From assembly GCA_900763675.1 (NCBI GenBank), contig CAAFLE010000042.1, positions 1-36,631 of the forward strand: DNA of 36,631 bases. The letters are read 5' to 3'. This document shows positions 1 through 7,741 of the stretch, one piece after another (within the stretch, counting starts at the first letter, position 1; every line of letters starts with the position of its first letter). A model generated the notes under the pieces. That model made no database searches. It saw only the letters and a program-made list of their open reading frames with translations, and was not told the origin of the DNA. The DNA is from an uncultured Oscillospiraceae bacterium (lineage in GTDB: Bacteria; Bacillota; Clostridia; Oscillospirales; Oscillospiraceae). Position numbers and translations under genes: made by a program.

Positions 1-40
1 CTTGTGAACAGTTCTACCGCAACTTTGGACTATATGAGAA

Positions 41-68
41 AAGTCCGAACAGTTTTCTGCCCGGACTT
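41..68 (-). terminator. Rho-independent terminator after the TnpV-like gene
   Basis: A 7-bp stem pairs 41-47 (AAGTCCG) with 62-68 (CGGACTT) around a 14-nt loop. Read on the minus strand it starts 7 nt after the stop codon of the TnpV-like gene, and the stem is followed by a short T-rich tract. The loop is long and the T-tract short, so this is a moderate-strength call. Nothing else is seen in bases 1-74. Confidence 0.55.
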
Positions 69-74
69 CCTCGC

Positions 75-302
75 TCAATCATAAATCAATTCCGCTTTCA
101 CAATCTCCTCTGCCTGTGCCTTGCAAGCGTTCATCTGCCGCACCCATTCCATTTGATTATCGGCTTTCAGTTGCTCGGTCACGCCGTACTGCTTTGCCAG
201 CTTCGGCACGATCAGCTCCATGCGTTTTCGTGCCGCTTCGTCAATCTTAGCGCAATACTGTCTTACGTACACCCAGCTATGGCGAGCTTTTTTGAATGCC
301 AC
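75..302 (-). pseudogene. tnpV: TnpV-like transposon protein, C-terminal remnant
   Basis: This 75-residue frame with a GTG start resembles the C-terminal part of TnpV, a small protein of unknown role carried by Tn4451-type mobilizable transposons of Clostridia. The family-like stretches are 'KQYGVTEQLKADNQMEWV' and the ending 'AEEIVKAELIYD'. TnpV proteins are normally about 110-125 residues, so the N-terminal third or more is missing. The frame begins 4 nt after the stop of the upstream surface-protein gene, and no recognisable TnpV sequence lies upstream of it. It is therefore read as a 5'-truncated leftover of an inserted element. No recombinase is seen in the window, though one could lie beyond the left edge. 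The family match is from memory of the family's typical C-terminus. Translation from the GTG is possible but not assured. Confidence 0.7.
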
Positions 303-306
303 GGTT

Positions 307-3060
307 TTATTCCTCTTTCCGTCTCCGGCGGAACCAAAGAATCAGGGTGAGTGCTGCCGCGGCGGCGGAAATGCCGAGGATCGCCGGAAGCGCCGGCGGC
401 GTTTTCGCCCCGGTCGGAGCTTCCGCGCCGTCCGGCTGTTCCGCCCCGGCGGTATCCGCCGCGTCCGGCGCGGCGGAAGGATCGTTCCCGGCGCTGTCCG
501 GGGAGGCTGCCGCTTCACCGTCGGTCGGGTTTGGCGTGCTTGCCGTCGTGGCAGACGGCTTGGCGCTCGCGGTCGGCGTCGGCGAGGGGGTTGCCGTCGG
601 CGTCGGTGTGGCGGTGGGTCTCGCCGTTGTGCCGCCGCCGGTCCCGCCGGATGGCTTCTGGGTCGGGGTCGGCTTCGTTGTCGGCTTTGCAGTCGGCGTC
701 GGCTTTGCAGTCGGGGTCGGCGTCGGATCATCGGACGGAGACGGCGACGGACTCTCCGACGGGGACGGCGACGGCGGCGTGAGCAGGTGGAGCGTCGCAT
801 GCAAAAGCGGGTCGTTGCTGGAAGCGATGCGGATGGCGTCCCACTCGTCCTGCGTGCCGTAGAAATAGACGTCCTTCAGCGATCCGCACTCCAGAAACGC
901 CCGGGCGCCGATGTCGGTTATCCCGGCGTGGAGCGTCACGCTCGCAGCGCCCCGGCAGTACCGGAACGAGTCCTCCCGGATCACGGTCACGCTGTCCGGG
1001 AGAGAAATGCTCTGGAGATTTTCGCATTTATTGAACGACCAGTCGCTCACGGAGGTAAGCCCCGCGGGGAACTCCACGGAGCGGATCAGGCTCATATACG
1101 GCGACCAGGAGGGGCGGCTGTCCATGCTGCCCGTGCCGGCGATCGTAAGAACTCCGGTGCGTGCCACCAGCGTCCACGTAAGGTCCCTGCCGCACGTGCC
1201 GGTGTAGACGGCAGGCTCGAAAACGGCTTCGACGACGACCGCTTCGCCCGGCATGACAAAGCTGCCGTCCTGCTGGAGCCGGAGCGAGACGGGCGAGACG
1301 ACGCGCCATTCCTTGAAGAGATACCCGGCGTCCGGCACGGCGGCGAGCTTTACGGTCTCGCCCTTTGCCGCAAGCGCGGGCGCGGCGCTGACGCTGCCGC
1401 CGCCGGAGGTCCGGCACGTTACGGGATAGCCCACCGTCGCCTTGGCGGTAATGGAGAGATTTCCGGTGATCGCGGCAGCGGAGATCGTGAGCGCGCCGGT
1501 CGCGGCATTATAGGTATAGCTCCCGCTTTCGAGCGCCGCGCCGCCGGCGGTAATGCCGCTGAGCGGGATGGGGTAGGTATATTCGCCTGTCGGGACGAGC
1601 TTCGTGACATAATCCCTGCCCGCCTCCGTGTTCGTTTTCCCGGTGAACGTGCAGCCCGTCAGCGTATACGCCACGGTGTAAACGCCCGCCGGGGCGTCCG
1701 CCCACTGTGCGGTGAGCGTTGTGCTTCCGGTAACTCTAAGATAGTTTAAAAACTCCTCCGCGTCGCCGCTCCATCCGGAAAAGACCTTGCCGTTCGGCGG
1801 CGTGAAGGTGCATTCCGGCGGGGTAAAGGAAGCATATCTGGAGCCGTAGTCCTTTTCGTAGTCATAGCCGTCGTTGTATGGATAGATCTCCAGCGGCGTC
1901 TGCGTGCCGCTGCCGCCGTTGGCGTCGAACGTTACGGTATACGGGAGAATCTGGGGAATGGTCTTGATCTGGATGCTGCCCGTGACATATTGCCCCGGGA
2001 TCGTGAGAGCGCCGGTGCTGCAGTCGAAGGAATAGTTTCCCGCGTCGAGTACGGCGTCGCCGATCTTCACATATGTATAGCTGGTATAGCTGCCGTTCGG
2101 CGCGTGGTAGGGGAGCTTATATCCGGCGTCGGGGACGAGCGTCGCGCTGTAATCCTGCCCCTTTCTGGCGTATTTGGACCCGACGATGCTCGATCTTACG
2201 GCAGTGACGAGAAAGGAATCTTCGTCCGCGACCGTTTCCCACTGCGCGTAGACGACGGTCTCGCCGGTGATCGTTTTGGCAAAGTCAAAGGGACCGGAAT
2301 CCGCCGCCGGACCGACGGTCCACCCGGCGAAGACATACTCGCCGTTTACGGCTCTGGGCGTCGTCTCCGGCATACTTACCGAGATTTTACGGAAAGGACC
2401 GGAGGTGAAGCACAGCACGTCGGCAGGGCGGGTCTCCGGAGTAAACTCCTGCCCGTTGGCGCTGAAGGAGACGAGAAACAGGCTCGTAGGCGTAGAGGAA
2501 CTGATCGAACCGCGATTGACGGTAACGGGGCGGAGATTCCGTCCATCGACAAAGAAATTGTAATTGCCCGGCTTCACGCCGTCGCAGACGTAATCGGTGT
2601 ATTTGCCGTCCGTTCCGGCGGCATGGAAGGTATACGCCGTTTTGCCGCTGCCGTCGCGGTATTCCACGGCGGCGCTGTCATAGGGCTTGCCGCTGCGCGA
2701 GACCCTTTCATGGACCTCGGTGTACCGGAACCACACGGCACGCAGCGTCATGTTGCCCTTGACCGTGCCGCTGCCGAAATTCCATGCGGCCTCAGTGGCA
2801 TCGGAGTACGGATCCGCCGTCCAGTGGACAAAGTAGTAAAGGCCGTCCTCCAGCCCCGGCGCCGGATACTCCGGCGCGGAGACTCTGCCGCCCTTCGGTA
2901 CGGTCTGGGGCGCGGGGACCGGACCGGTCCCGTGTCCGCCCAAGTCAAATGTAACGGTGAAAGTCTCTTCCTCCGATGCTTCATCCGCCGCCGCCGAAGC
3001 GGGCAGCAGCGTGAAACAGAGCGCAAGCGCGAGAATCCAGCAGAAAATACGCCGCTTCAT
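307..3060 (-). CDS. Secreted surface protein with InlB-type repeats, BspA-type LRR and C-terminal membrane anchor
   Basis: The 917-residue product starts with a signal peptide (residues 1-24, KRR then a hydrophobic core and an ASA-A cleavage region). InlB B-type beta-grasp repeats lie at about 35-110, 195-274 and 373-453, each ending in a W after an alternating V/L strand. Two related domains of about 80 residues (283-367 and 461-540) share 'ATGALTI/STGALTI' and 'LVP' motifs. A divergent InlB repeat (545-614) and a BspA-type LRR_5 block (about 655-745) follow. A Pro/Ser/Thr-rich stalk (762-885), a membrane helix (892-910) and an RRRRKEE tail end the protein. No LPXTG motif is present. The start is set at 3060 because a GGGAGG ribosome site precedes it and the signal peptide begins there; an in-frame start at 3117 is less likely. 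It is probably an adhesin or cell-surface display protein, but its ligand is unknown. Confidence 0.88.
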   Translation of the reverse strand: MKRRIFCWILALALCFTLLPASAAADEASEEETFTVTFDLGGHGTGPVPAPQTVPKGGRVSAPEYPAPGLEDGLYYFVHWTADPYSDATEAAWNFGSGTVKGNMTLRAVWFRYTEVHERVSRSGKPYDSAAVEYRDGSGKTAYTFHAAGTDGKYTDYVCDGVKPGNYNFFVDGRNLRPVTVNRGSISSSTPTSLFLVSFSANGQEFTPETRPADVLCFTSGPFRKISVSMPETTPRAVNGEYVFAGWTVGPAADSGPFDFAKTITGETVVYAQWETVADEDSFLVTAVRSSIVGSKYARKGQDYSATLVPDAGYKLPYHAPNGSYTSYTYVKIGDAVLDAGNYSFDCSTGALTIPGQYVTGSIQIKTIPQILPYTVTFDANGGSGTQTPLEIYPYNDGYDYEKDYGSRYASFTPPECTFTPPNGKVFSGWSGDAEEFLNYLRVTGSTTLTAQWADAPAGVYTVAYTLTGCTFTGKTNTEAGRDYVTKLVPTGEYTYPIPLSGITAGGAALESGSYTYNAATGALTISAAAITGNLSITAKATVGYPVTCRTSGGGSVSAAPALAAKGETVKLAAVPDAGYLFKEWRVVSPVSLRLQQDGSFVMPGEAVVVEAVFEPAVYTGTCGRDLTWTLVARTGVLTIAGTGSMDSRPSWSPYMSLIRSVEFPAGLTSVSDWSFNKCENLQSISLPDSVTVIREDSFRYCRGAASVTLHAGITDIGARAFLECGSLKDVYFYGTQDEWDAIRIASSNDPLLHATLHLLTPPSPSPSESPSPSPSDDPTPTPTAKPTPTAKPTTKPTPTQKPSGGTGGGTTARPTATPTPTATPSPTPTASAKPSATTASTPNPTDGEAAASPDSAGNDPSAAPDAADTAGAEQPDGAEAPTGAKTPPALPAILGISAAAAALTLILWFRRRRKEE
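525..790 (-). repeat. Low-complexity repeat encoding the Pro/Ser/Thr stalk
   Basis: Tandem-like GC-rich units encode SPSPS, TPTPT and KPTPT runs in the C-terminal stalk of the surface protein. The short imperfect repeats could allow length variation by slippage. In other organisms such stalks lift the binding domains away from the envelope and may be glycosylated, but that role is inferred here. Confidence 0.6.
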
Positions 3061-3107
3061 TTCATGCCCTCCCGGATATTGGCTGTATTGGCATATGTGC
3101 CGACATA

Positions 3108-3136
3108 AGGATACCATATTCCATGCCGTAGCGCAA
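3108..3136 (-). promoter_or_regulatory. Candidate promoter of the InlB-repeat surface protein
   Basis: On the minus strand a -35-like TTGCGC (3131-3136) and a -10-like TATCCT (3108-3113) are separated by exactly 17 nt. It lies just downstream of the terminator of the GT14 gene and about 48 nt before the ATG at 3060, so the surface protein is probably transcribed on its own. Both hexamers deviate from consensus. Confidence 0.4.
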
Positions 3137-3165
3137 GAGAAAAGCGCACGGAAATCTCCGTGCGC
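3137..3165 (-). terminator. Rho-independent terminator of the GT14 glycosyltransferase
   Basis: A perfect 9-bp stem pairs 3144-3152 (GCGCACGGA) with 3157-3165 (TCCGTGCGC) around a 4-nt loop. On the minus strand it is followed by TTTTCTCTT. It lies 15 nt after the stop codon of the minus-strand glycosyltransferase and separates it from the next gene. Confidence 0.85.
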
Positions 3166-3180
3166 CTCCGATAAATTTTG

Positions 3181-4062
3181 TTATCCGAAATGATCAAAGA
3201 GCGCGTCCACGACGGCGGGGTTGGAGCGGTAGTCGAACTTCCGGGCGAAGAGCGCCGTTTCGGGCGTCGAGAGAAGCTCTGCAAGGTCGGCGTCCGTAAA
3301 CGTATAGGGGTTGCCGCGCTTCCAGTCGACGTACCGGAGACAGCTGGCGTAATCGTTGCAAAAGGCGTTCTCCGGCAGCGTATCGCGGAATGGGGAGTTG
3401 ATGATCTCCGTCTGAACGAACATCTCGTCCGGGCAGTAGGTATCGGAAAAAATGCCGCGGATCTCGTCCTCCTTTTCGAGGAGATACGCCGCGAGCGCGT
3501 GCGTGATGCTGAACCACTGCGCCCCCTTCTGGAACGCAAAGCCGTCCGGCAGCCGCCGCGTCCGGTCCACGCCGAAGCCGAGCTGCACCGCCGCGGAAAA
3601 ATTGCGCAGCGCCCGGCGGACCGCCGGCTTTCGGATGTTGTAGCGCTGCATGGGATAGTAGAACATGACGCGGTAGAGATCGGCGCGGGAAATTTCCGGC
3701 GCGAGGAAATTTACATAGTTCGTCCCCGGGGCGCGGGTGAAGTATTCTTCGATGTAGGCGCGGGACTTGACCGGCACGTCCACGCCGGAGAGAAGGTGGT
3801 AATAGTCGTATCTGCCCGGCGCCGCGGCGCGGAGAAGCTCCAGCTCCGCCTCGGCGATGGCAAAATGCCCCCACGAGATCCGGCGGCGCGGCACGAACGT
3901 GACGCGGGATCTTTCCGTCACGGCGGAGAAACGCTCCTCGTCAAAGTCCGCCTTGGCGTCCACATGGATGAAGAAATCGGCGTTTTCGCTGTCGAGAAAG
4001 CGCAGCTGCTTTTCGAGGATCGCAAAATTTCCGTGCGTGAGGATGAGCCAGGCATGGCGCAT
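3181..4062 (-). CDS. Core-2/I-branching (GT14-like) glycosyltransferase
   Basis: The 293-residue protein resembles the Branch family (GT14), whose known members transfer N-acetylglucosamine or xylose from a nucleotide sugar in beta linkage. Visible family hallmarks are the N-terminal 'AWLILTH', 'FFIHVDAKAD', 'ISWGHFAIAEAELELL', the 'YDYYHLLSGVDVPVKS' block, 'GAQWFSI' and the C-terminal 'PDEMFVQTEIINSPF'. There is no signal peptide or membrane helix, so it should act in the cytoplasm. The start at 4062 follows an AAGGGAGGGG ribosome site; an upstream in-frame ATG at 4119 would overlap the promoter and is rejected. It is divergent from the polysaccharide genes, so it may add a side branch to the glycan or act on a surface protein. 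The donor and acceptor cannot be told from sequence. Confidence 0.85.
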   Translation of the reverse strand: MRHAWLILTHGNFAILEKQLRFLDSENADFFIHVDAKADFDEERFSAVTERSRVTFVPRRRISWGHFAIAEAELELLRAAAPGRYDYYHLLSGVDVPVKSRAYIEEYFTRAPGTNYVNFLAPEISRADLYRVMFYYPMQRYNIRKPAVRRALRNFSAAVQLGFGVDRTRRLPDGFAFQKGAQWFSITHALAAYLLEKEDEIRGIFSDTYCPDEMFVQTEIINSPFRDTLPENAFCNDYASCLRYVDWKRGNPYTFTDADLAELLSTPETALFARKFDYRSNPAVVDALFDHFG

Positions 4063-4090
4063 AGAAACCCCTCCCTTGTGCTTTATGCCA

Positions 4091-4119
4091 ATTATACGGA
4101 GCGGCGGCGGGAAAGTCAA
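4091..4119 (-). promoter_or_regulatory. Near-consensus promoter for the GT14 gene
   Basis: On the minus strand TTGACT (4114-4119) and a perfect TATAAT (4091-4096) are separated by 17 nt. Transcription would start near 4084, giving a leader of about 22 nt that carries the strong ribosome site of the gene at 4062. Confidence 0.8.
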
Positions 4120-4151
4120 TCGGTACGCGCCGGGCGCGGGGAACTACCACA

Positions 4152-4180
4152 TTGACATTCGGTGCGCGGCAGGGTAAAAT
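4152..4180 (+). promoter_or_regulatory. Consensus promoter for the LRR-protein/sugar-transferase unit
   Basis: A perfect TTGACA (4152-4157) and TAAAAT (4175-4180) are separated by 17 nt. It drives the plus-strand genes starting at 4276 and faces the GT14 promoter across about 30 bp. The -10 region reads TAAAATATATAA, and the same 12 bases form the -10 region of the promoter at 7673. The leader is about 90 nt. Confidence 0.85.
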
Positions 4181-4275
4181 ATATAAGGAATACTGTGTCG
4201 ATTGACAAGGGAAGACGCGGTTTTGCCGGAGTTTTCCGGCGAAGGATGCGACAAAAAGCAGGGAGGAGCCTCCGT

Positions 4276-6210
4276 ATGTCCATACATACCGAGAAAAAAG
4301 CGAGCCGCCGCGGCGGAAAAAAGCTGTGGCTGCTGATACCGGCGGCGGTCGTCGTGCTGCTGGCGGTCGTGCTGCTGTGGGTCAACGCGCATTATGTCTA
4401 TGCCGGCGGCTTTCACCGCCGCGACAGCGCACAGCTCGATCTGCGCGGAAAGAGCGTTTCGGAGGAGAAATACCTCTCCCTGCACGAGCAGCTGCCGAAC
4501 TGCGTGATCTTCTGGGACGTTCCCGTCGGCGGGACCGCCGCGGACTGCGAGAGCGCGGAGCTTTCGCTCGCGTATTTCTCGGAGGGGGACGTTGCCCGCC
4601 TCGCGTATTTCCGGAATCTCTCCGCGCTGGACATAACGGCGGCGGACGTATCCCCGGCACTTTTCGAGTCGATCCGCTCGGCATATCCGGCGCTTTCGGT
4701 GCGCTGGAGCATCCCCATCGGCGAGAGCCGCTATCCCTCGGACGCCGAGAGCATCACGCTGACGGATTTTGCCGTTTCCGATCTTCCGCTCTTTGATTAT
4801 TTCACGGCGCTGCGTGCCGCCGACGCAAGAGACTGCACGTGCTATGACGCCATTCTCGCCCTGCGCGGGAAGTACCCGGCGCTGGAGCTGCAATGGAAGG
4901 TGCCGCTCGGCGGCGCGGAGTATCTTCAGGACGCCGCCGACATCGCCGTGGACGATGTTTCCCTGACGCCGGACGCGCTGCGCACGGCGCTGCGGTATCT
5001 CCCGGCGGCGCAGACCGTCTCGTTCCCGGACTGCCCGTGGAGCGAGGAGAAAAAGACCGCGCTGCGCGGCGAGTTTCCCAACATTTCGTTCCGCTGGAGC
5101 GTCGAGCTTTTCGGAACGAGCTATCCGAGCGACACGGCGGAACTGAGCTTTGCCGGGCGACCGCTCACTGCCGAGGACCTTTCGGAGCTTGGCGAGCGGC
5201 TTTCCTCCTTCTCGGCGCTCGAGCGCGTCGATCTTATGGATACGGGCGTCGCGCTCGAGGATATGTTGCCGCTCTGCGAAGCGTACCCGGCGGTCGATTT
5301 TGCGTTTACCTTTGATTTTCTCGGTCTCACGGTGAACAGCGAGGACACGCTCCTCGATCTCACCGGCATCCCCATGGAATCCACCGAGGCGGTGGAGAGC
5401 ATTCTCCCCGTGATGCACCGGCTGGAAAAGGTCGATATGACCGACTGCGGCTTCTCCGACGAGGAGATGGACGCGCTCAACAAGCGCCATGAGGATGTGC
5501 GGTTCGTCTGGACGATGTACATCACGCACTACGTCATCCGTACCGACGCCGTCGGCTTCATCGCCAGCACGGAATACTACGGCTACTTTACGGCGGAGAC
5601 CATTATGAAGCTCAAATACTGCGAGGATCTGCGCAGCCTTGATCTCGGTCACCGCATCGTGGGCAACGACATAACGACGCTCGACGTGCTTTACGAGCTG
5701 CCGCAGCTCGAATATCTGGTGCTGGCGGACTGCCGCGTCGGCGATCTTACGCCCATCGGCTCGCTCAAAAACCTCAAATTCCTTGAAATGACGCTCGCCT
5801 ACTCCACCTCCTTTGAGCCGCTGCTTGACTGCGGCAGTCTGGAGCATCTGAACGTCTGCTTCAACTGGCAGACGGACGCGGACGAAAACTTTGCGGTGTT
5901 CTCGCAGATGAAGCAGCTCAAGCGGCTGTATATCAGCGTCGGCATGGTATCCGAGGAGAACATCGAAAAGCTGCGGGAGCTTCTTCCGGATACGAAGATC
6001 TGCGTCGCCTATGACATCACGCAGGCGACCGCCATGGGCTGGCGGTACGACGAGAGCTACTACGATATGCGCGATCTGCTCGGAATGTTCTATATGGGCG
6101 ATTTCGGCGGACGGCAGTACAGCAAAACGATCAACGGCGAGGAGATCCCCCTCGATCCGGAGTTCATCGCCTCCCAGAGCACAAAGATCGGACAGCGCCA
6201 CACGAGCTGA
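4276..6210 (+). CDS. Membrane-anchored repeat-module/leucine-rich-repeat protein
   Basis: The 644-residue protein has a basic N-terminus and one membrane helix (about 17-36), with the rest predicted outside. Residues 37-416 hold six diverged modules spaced 63-70 residues apart. Each ends in a YP/FP motif and an aromatic-rich strand followed by a small hydrophobic turn, with anchor positions W80, W144, W207, W274, F344 and W412. Residues about 450-580 hold LRR-like strands such as 'LRSLDLG', 'LEYLVLADC', 'LKFLEM' and 'LKRLYIS'. The start at 4276 follows GGGAGGAG by 7 nt; in-frame ATGs at 4162 and 4246 lack such a site. It is the first gene after a strong promoter and sits 27 nt before the initiating sugar transferase. 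A scaffold or sensing role in glycan assembly is inference, and no enzyme signature is seen. Confidence 0.8.
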   Translation: MSIHTEKKASRRGGKKLWLLIPAAVVVLLAVVLLWVNAHYVYAGGFHRRDSAQLDLRGKSVSEEKYLSLHEQLPNCVIFWDVPVGGTAADCESAELSLAYFSEGDVARLAYFRNLSALDITAADVSPALFESIRSAYPALSVRWSIPIGESRYPSDAESITLTDFAVSDLPLFDYFTALRAADARDCTCYDAILALRGKYPALELQWKVPLGGAEYLQDAADIAVDDVSLTPDALRTALRYLPAAQTVSFPDCPWSEEKKTALRGEFPNISFRWSVELFGTSYPSDTAELSFAGRPLTAEDLSELGERLSSFSALERVDLMDTGVALEDMLPLCEAYPAVDFAFTFDFLGLTVNSEDTLLDLTGIPMESTEAVESILPVMHRLEKVDMTDCGFSDEEMDALNKRHEDVRFVWTMYITHYVIRTDAVGFIASTEYYGYFTAETIMKLKYCEDLRSLDLGHRIVGNDITTLDVLYELPQLEYLVLADCRVGDLTPIGSLKNLKFLEMTLAYSTSFEPLLDCGSLEHLNVCFNWQTDADENFAVFSQMKQLKRLYISVGMVSEENIEKLRELLPDTKICVAYDITQATAMGWRYDESYYDMRDLLGMFYMGDFGGRQYSKTINGEEIPLDPEFIASQSTKIGQRHTS

Positions 6211-6237
6211 CGCGCCCGGAGAGAAGGGTTTCAGTCT

Positions 6238-7626
6238 ATGAGAAAGAACGGAAAATCGGACAGCCATTTCGGCGCCGGCAGCCTTATCGCCGATCTGCTG
6301 CTCACGGTCGTGCCGATCCTCCTGTTTTACTATACCTATACGCACTACTACCACAGCGCGACGTTCCGCTTCCGCGGCAACTATGTGTTCACGCTGGTAT
6401 ACGTGATTCTGCTCGTCCTGTTCATGAGTATGTACGGCGGCTACCATGTCCGGCAGTACCGCACCCGCGAGCTGGTGTTCTCGTTCGCGCTTGCGAGCCT
6501 TATCACAAACACCGTCGTCTATTTCGTCATGTGCCTGATCGCCGGACGGATGCTCCCGCCGCTCGCCGTTATCGTCACGACGCTCGTGCAGTGGGTCGCG
6601 GAGCTGGGACTGTACATTCTGTGCCGCATCGTTCTGCCCCTGCTCGAGCCGGAGATCCCGGCGGTGTTCGTTTACGGCAGCGGGGAGGAGGATGCCGACC
6701 TCGCCGGAAAGTTTGACCGCCGCCGCACCCGGTACACCTTTGCCGAATCGGTCAGCGGCGATCTGCCGTGGGAGGAACTGAAAGCGGCGATCGAGCCGTT
6801 CGACGTCGTCATTCTCGGCGATGTGCCGCAGTACGTCCGGCAGGAGACCATCGGCTACTGCTTCCGCAGCGGGAAAAAGTCGCTGCTGCTGCCGAATATG
6901 ACGGACATTCTTGTGGGAAGCGCCTCCTCGGTCATCATGAGCGACGTGCTGCTCTATGATCTCAACACGCAGGAGCTGGATACGCCCTATCAGGCGGCGA
7001 AGCGGACGCTGGACATCGTTGCCTCGGCGCTGGGTCTCGTGATTCTCAGCCCGCTGATGCTCGGCGCGGCGCTCGCCGTGAAGCTCCAGGACGGCGGACC
7101 GGTCTTTTACCGGCAGGTGCGTCTGACCCGCGGCGGAAAGCGGTTTTATCTCACAAAATTCCGCAGCATGATCGTGAACGCGGAATCCGCCACCGGCGCG
7201 GTGCTTGCCGGAAAGTCCGATCCCCGCATCACGAAGGTTGGCGAGTTCCTCCGCGCCACGCGCATGGATGAGCTGCCGCAGCTCTGGAACATCCTCAAGG
7301 GCGATATGACGCTTGTCGGACCGCGCCCGGAGCGCCCGGAGTTTTATGAGAAGATCTGCGCGGAGTATCCGGAGTTTGACTACCGGCTCAAGGTCAAGGC
7401 GGGGCTTACCGGCTACGCCCAGCTTTACGGAAAATACAACACCACGTTTGAGGACAAAGCGCGGCTCGATATGTATTACATACAGCACGCCTCGTTCTTC
7501 TGGGACATACAGCTTTTGTTCTACACGCTGAAGATCATCTTCATCCGCGAAAGCACGGAGGGCGTGGAGGAGAAAAAGCCGCAGAGCGAAGAAAAATTCC
7601 CTGCCGCAGCGGGGAAAACGGAATAA
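6238..7626 (+). CDS. Polyprenyl-phosphate sugar-1-phosphate transferase (initiating enzyme)
   Basis: The 462-residue protein matches the bacterial sugar transferase family (WcaJ/CpsE/WbaP type), which moves a sugar-1-phosphate from a UDP-sugar to undecaprenyl phosphate at the inner face of the membrane. The N-terminal half has four or five hydrophobic segments (about 13-33, 48-66, 80-102, 107-137) followed by a nucleotide-binding-like region. The C-terminal catalytic part, from about residue 252, shows 'AAKRTLDIVASALGLVILSP', 'KFRSM', 'TRMDELPQLWNILKGDM', 'LVGPRPERPEF' and 'GLTGYAQ'. It shares a transcript with the LRR-module gene upstream and ends at a terminator, so initiation is transcribed apart from the large operon. 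Which sugar it loads (Glc, Gal, GlcNAc or other) cannot be read from the motifs. Confidence 0.93.
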   Translation: MRKNGKSDSHFGAGSLIADLLLTVVPILLFYYTYTHYYHSATFRFRGNYVFTLVYVILLVLFMSMYGGYHVRQYRTRELVFSFALASLITNTVVYFVMCLIAGRMLPPLAVIVTTLVQWVAELGLYILCRIVLPLLEPEIPAVFVYGSGEEDADLAGKFDRRRTRYTFAESVSGDLPWEELKAAIEPFDVVILGDVPQYVRQETIGYCFRSGKKSLLLPNMTDILVGSASSVIMSDVLLYDLNTQELDTPYQAAKRTLDIVASALGLVILSPLMLGAALAVKLQDGGPVFYRQVRLTRGGKRFYLTKFRSMIVNAESATGAVLAGKSDPRITKVGEFLRATRMDELPQLWNILKGDMTLVGPRPERPEFYEKICAEYPEFDYRLKVKAGLTGYAQLYGKYNTTFEDKARLDMYYIQHASFFWDIQLLFYTLKIIFIRESTEGVEEKKPQSEEKFPAAAGKTE

Positions 7627-7631
7627 CGCCG

Positions 7632-7666
7632 AAACCGAGACACCGTCCGTGCCTCGGTTTTTTTAA
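7632..7666 (+). terminator. Rho-independent terminator after the sugar transferase
   Basis: An 8-bp stem pairs AAACCGAG (7632-7639) with CTCGGTTT (7653-7660), with three more inner pairs after a mismatch. It runs into a T-tract to 7664 and lies 5 nt after the stop codon. It separates the two-gene unit from the main operon. Confidence 0.85.
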
Positions 7667-7672
7667 TAAGCA

Positions 7673-7701
7673 TTGCTTTTTCGACGGTTTATTGATAAAA
7701 T
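7673..7701 (+). promoter_or_regulatory. Promoter of the main polysaccharide operon
   Basis: TTGCTT (7673-7678) and TAAAAT (7696-7701) are separated by 17 nt, in the only AT-rich patch of this region. The -10 continues as TAAAATATATAA, as at 4175. The first gene starts 40 nt downstream, after GGAGGAG at 7724-7730. Confidence 0.7.
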
Positions 7702-7741
7702 ATATAAATTAGAGTAATGAAACGGAGGAGACTGCGGCGAA

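Noticed and set aside
525..790. Possible tandem repeat or CRISPR-like array
   Set aside because: The repeats are short, imperfect and in frame with a Pro/Ser/Thr stalk, with no equal-length unique spacers.
220..1749. A 509-residue plus-strand Arg/Gly-rich open frame
   Set aside because: It is antisense to the repeat-rich stalk and domains of the surface protein; the composition comes from the low-complexity repeat.
4144..7488. A 1114-residue open frame on the minus strand across the LRR-module and sugar-transferase genes
   Set aside because: It lies antisense to two well-supported genes, has an Arg/His-rich composition typical of GC-rich shadow frames, and no domain is recognisable.
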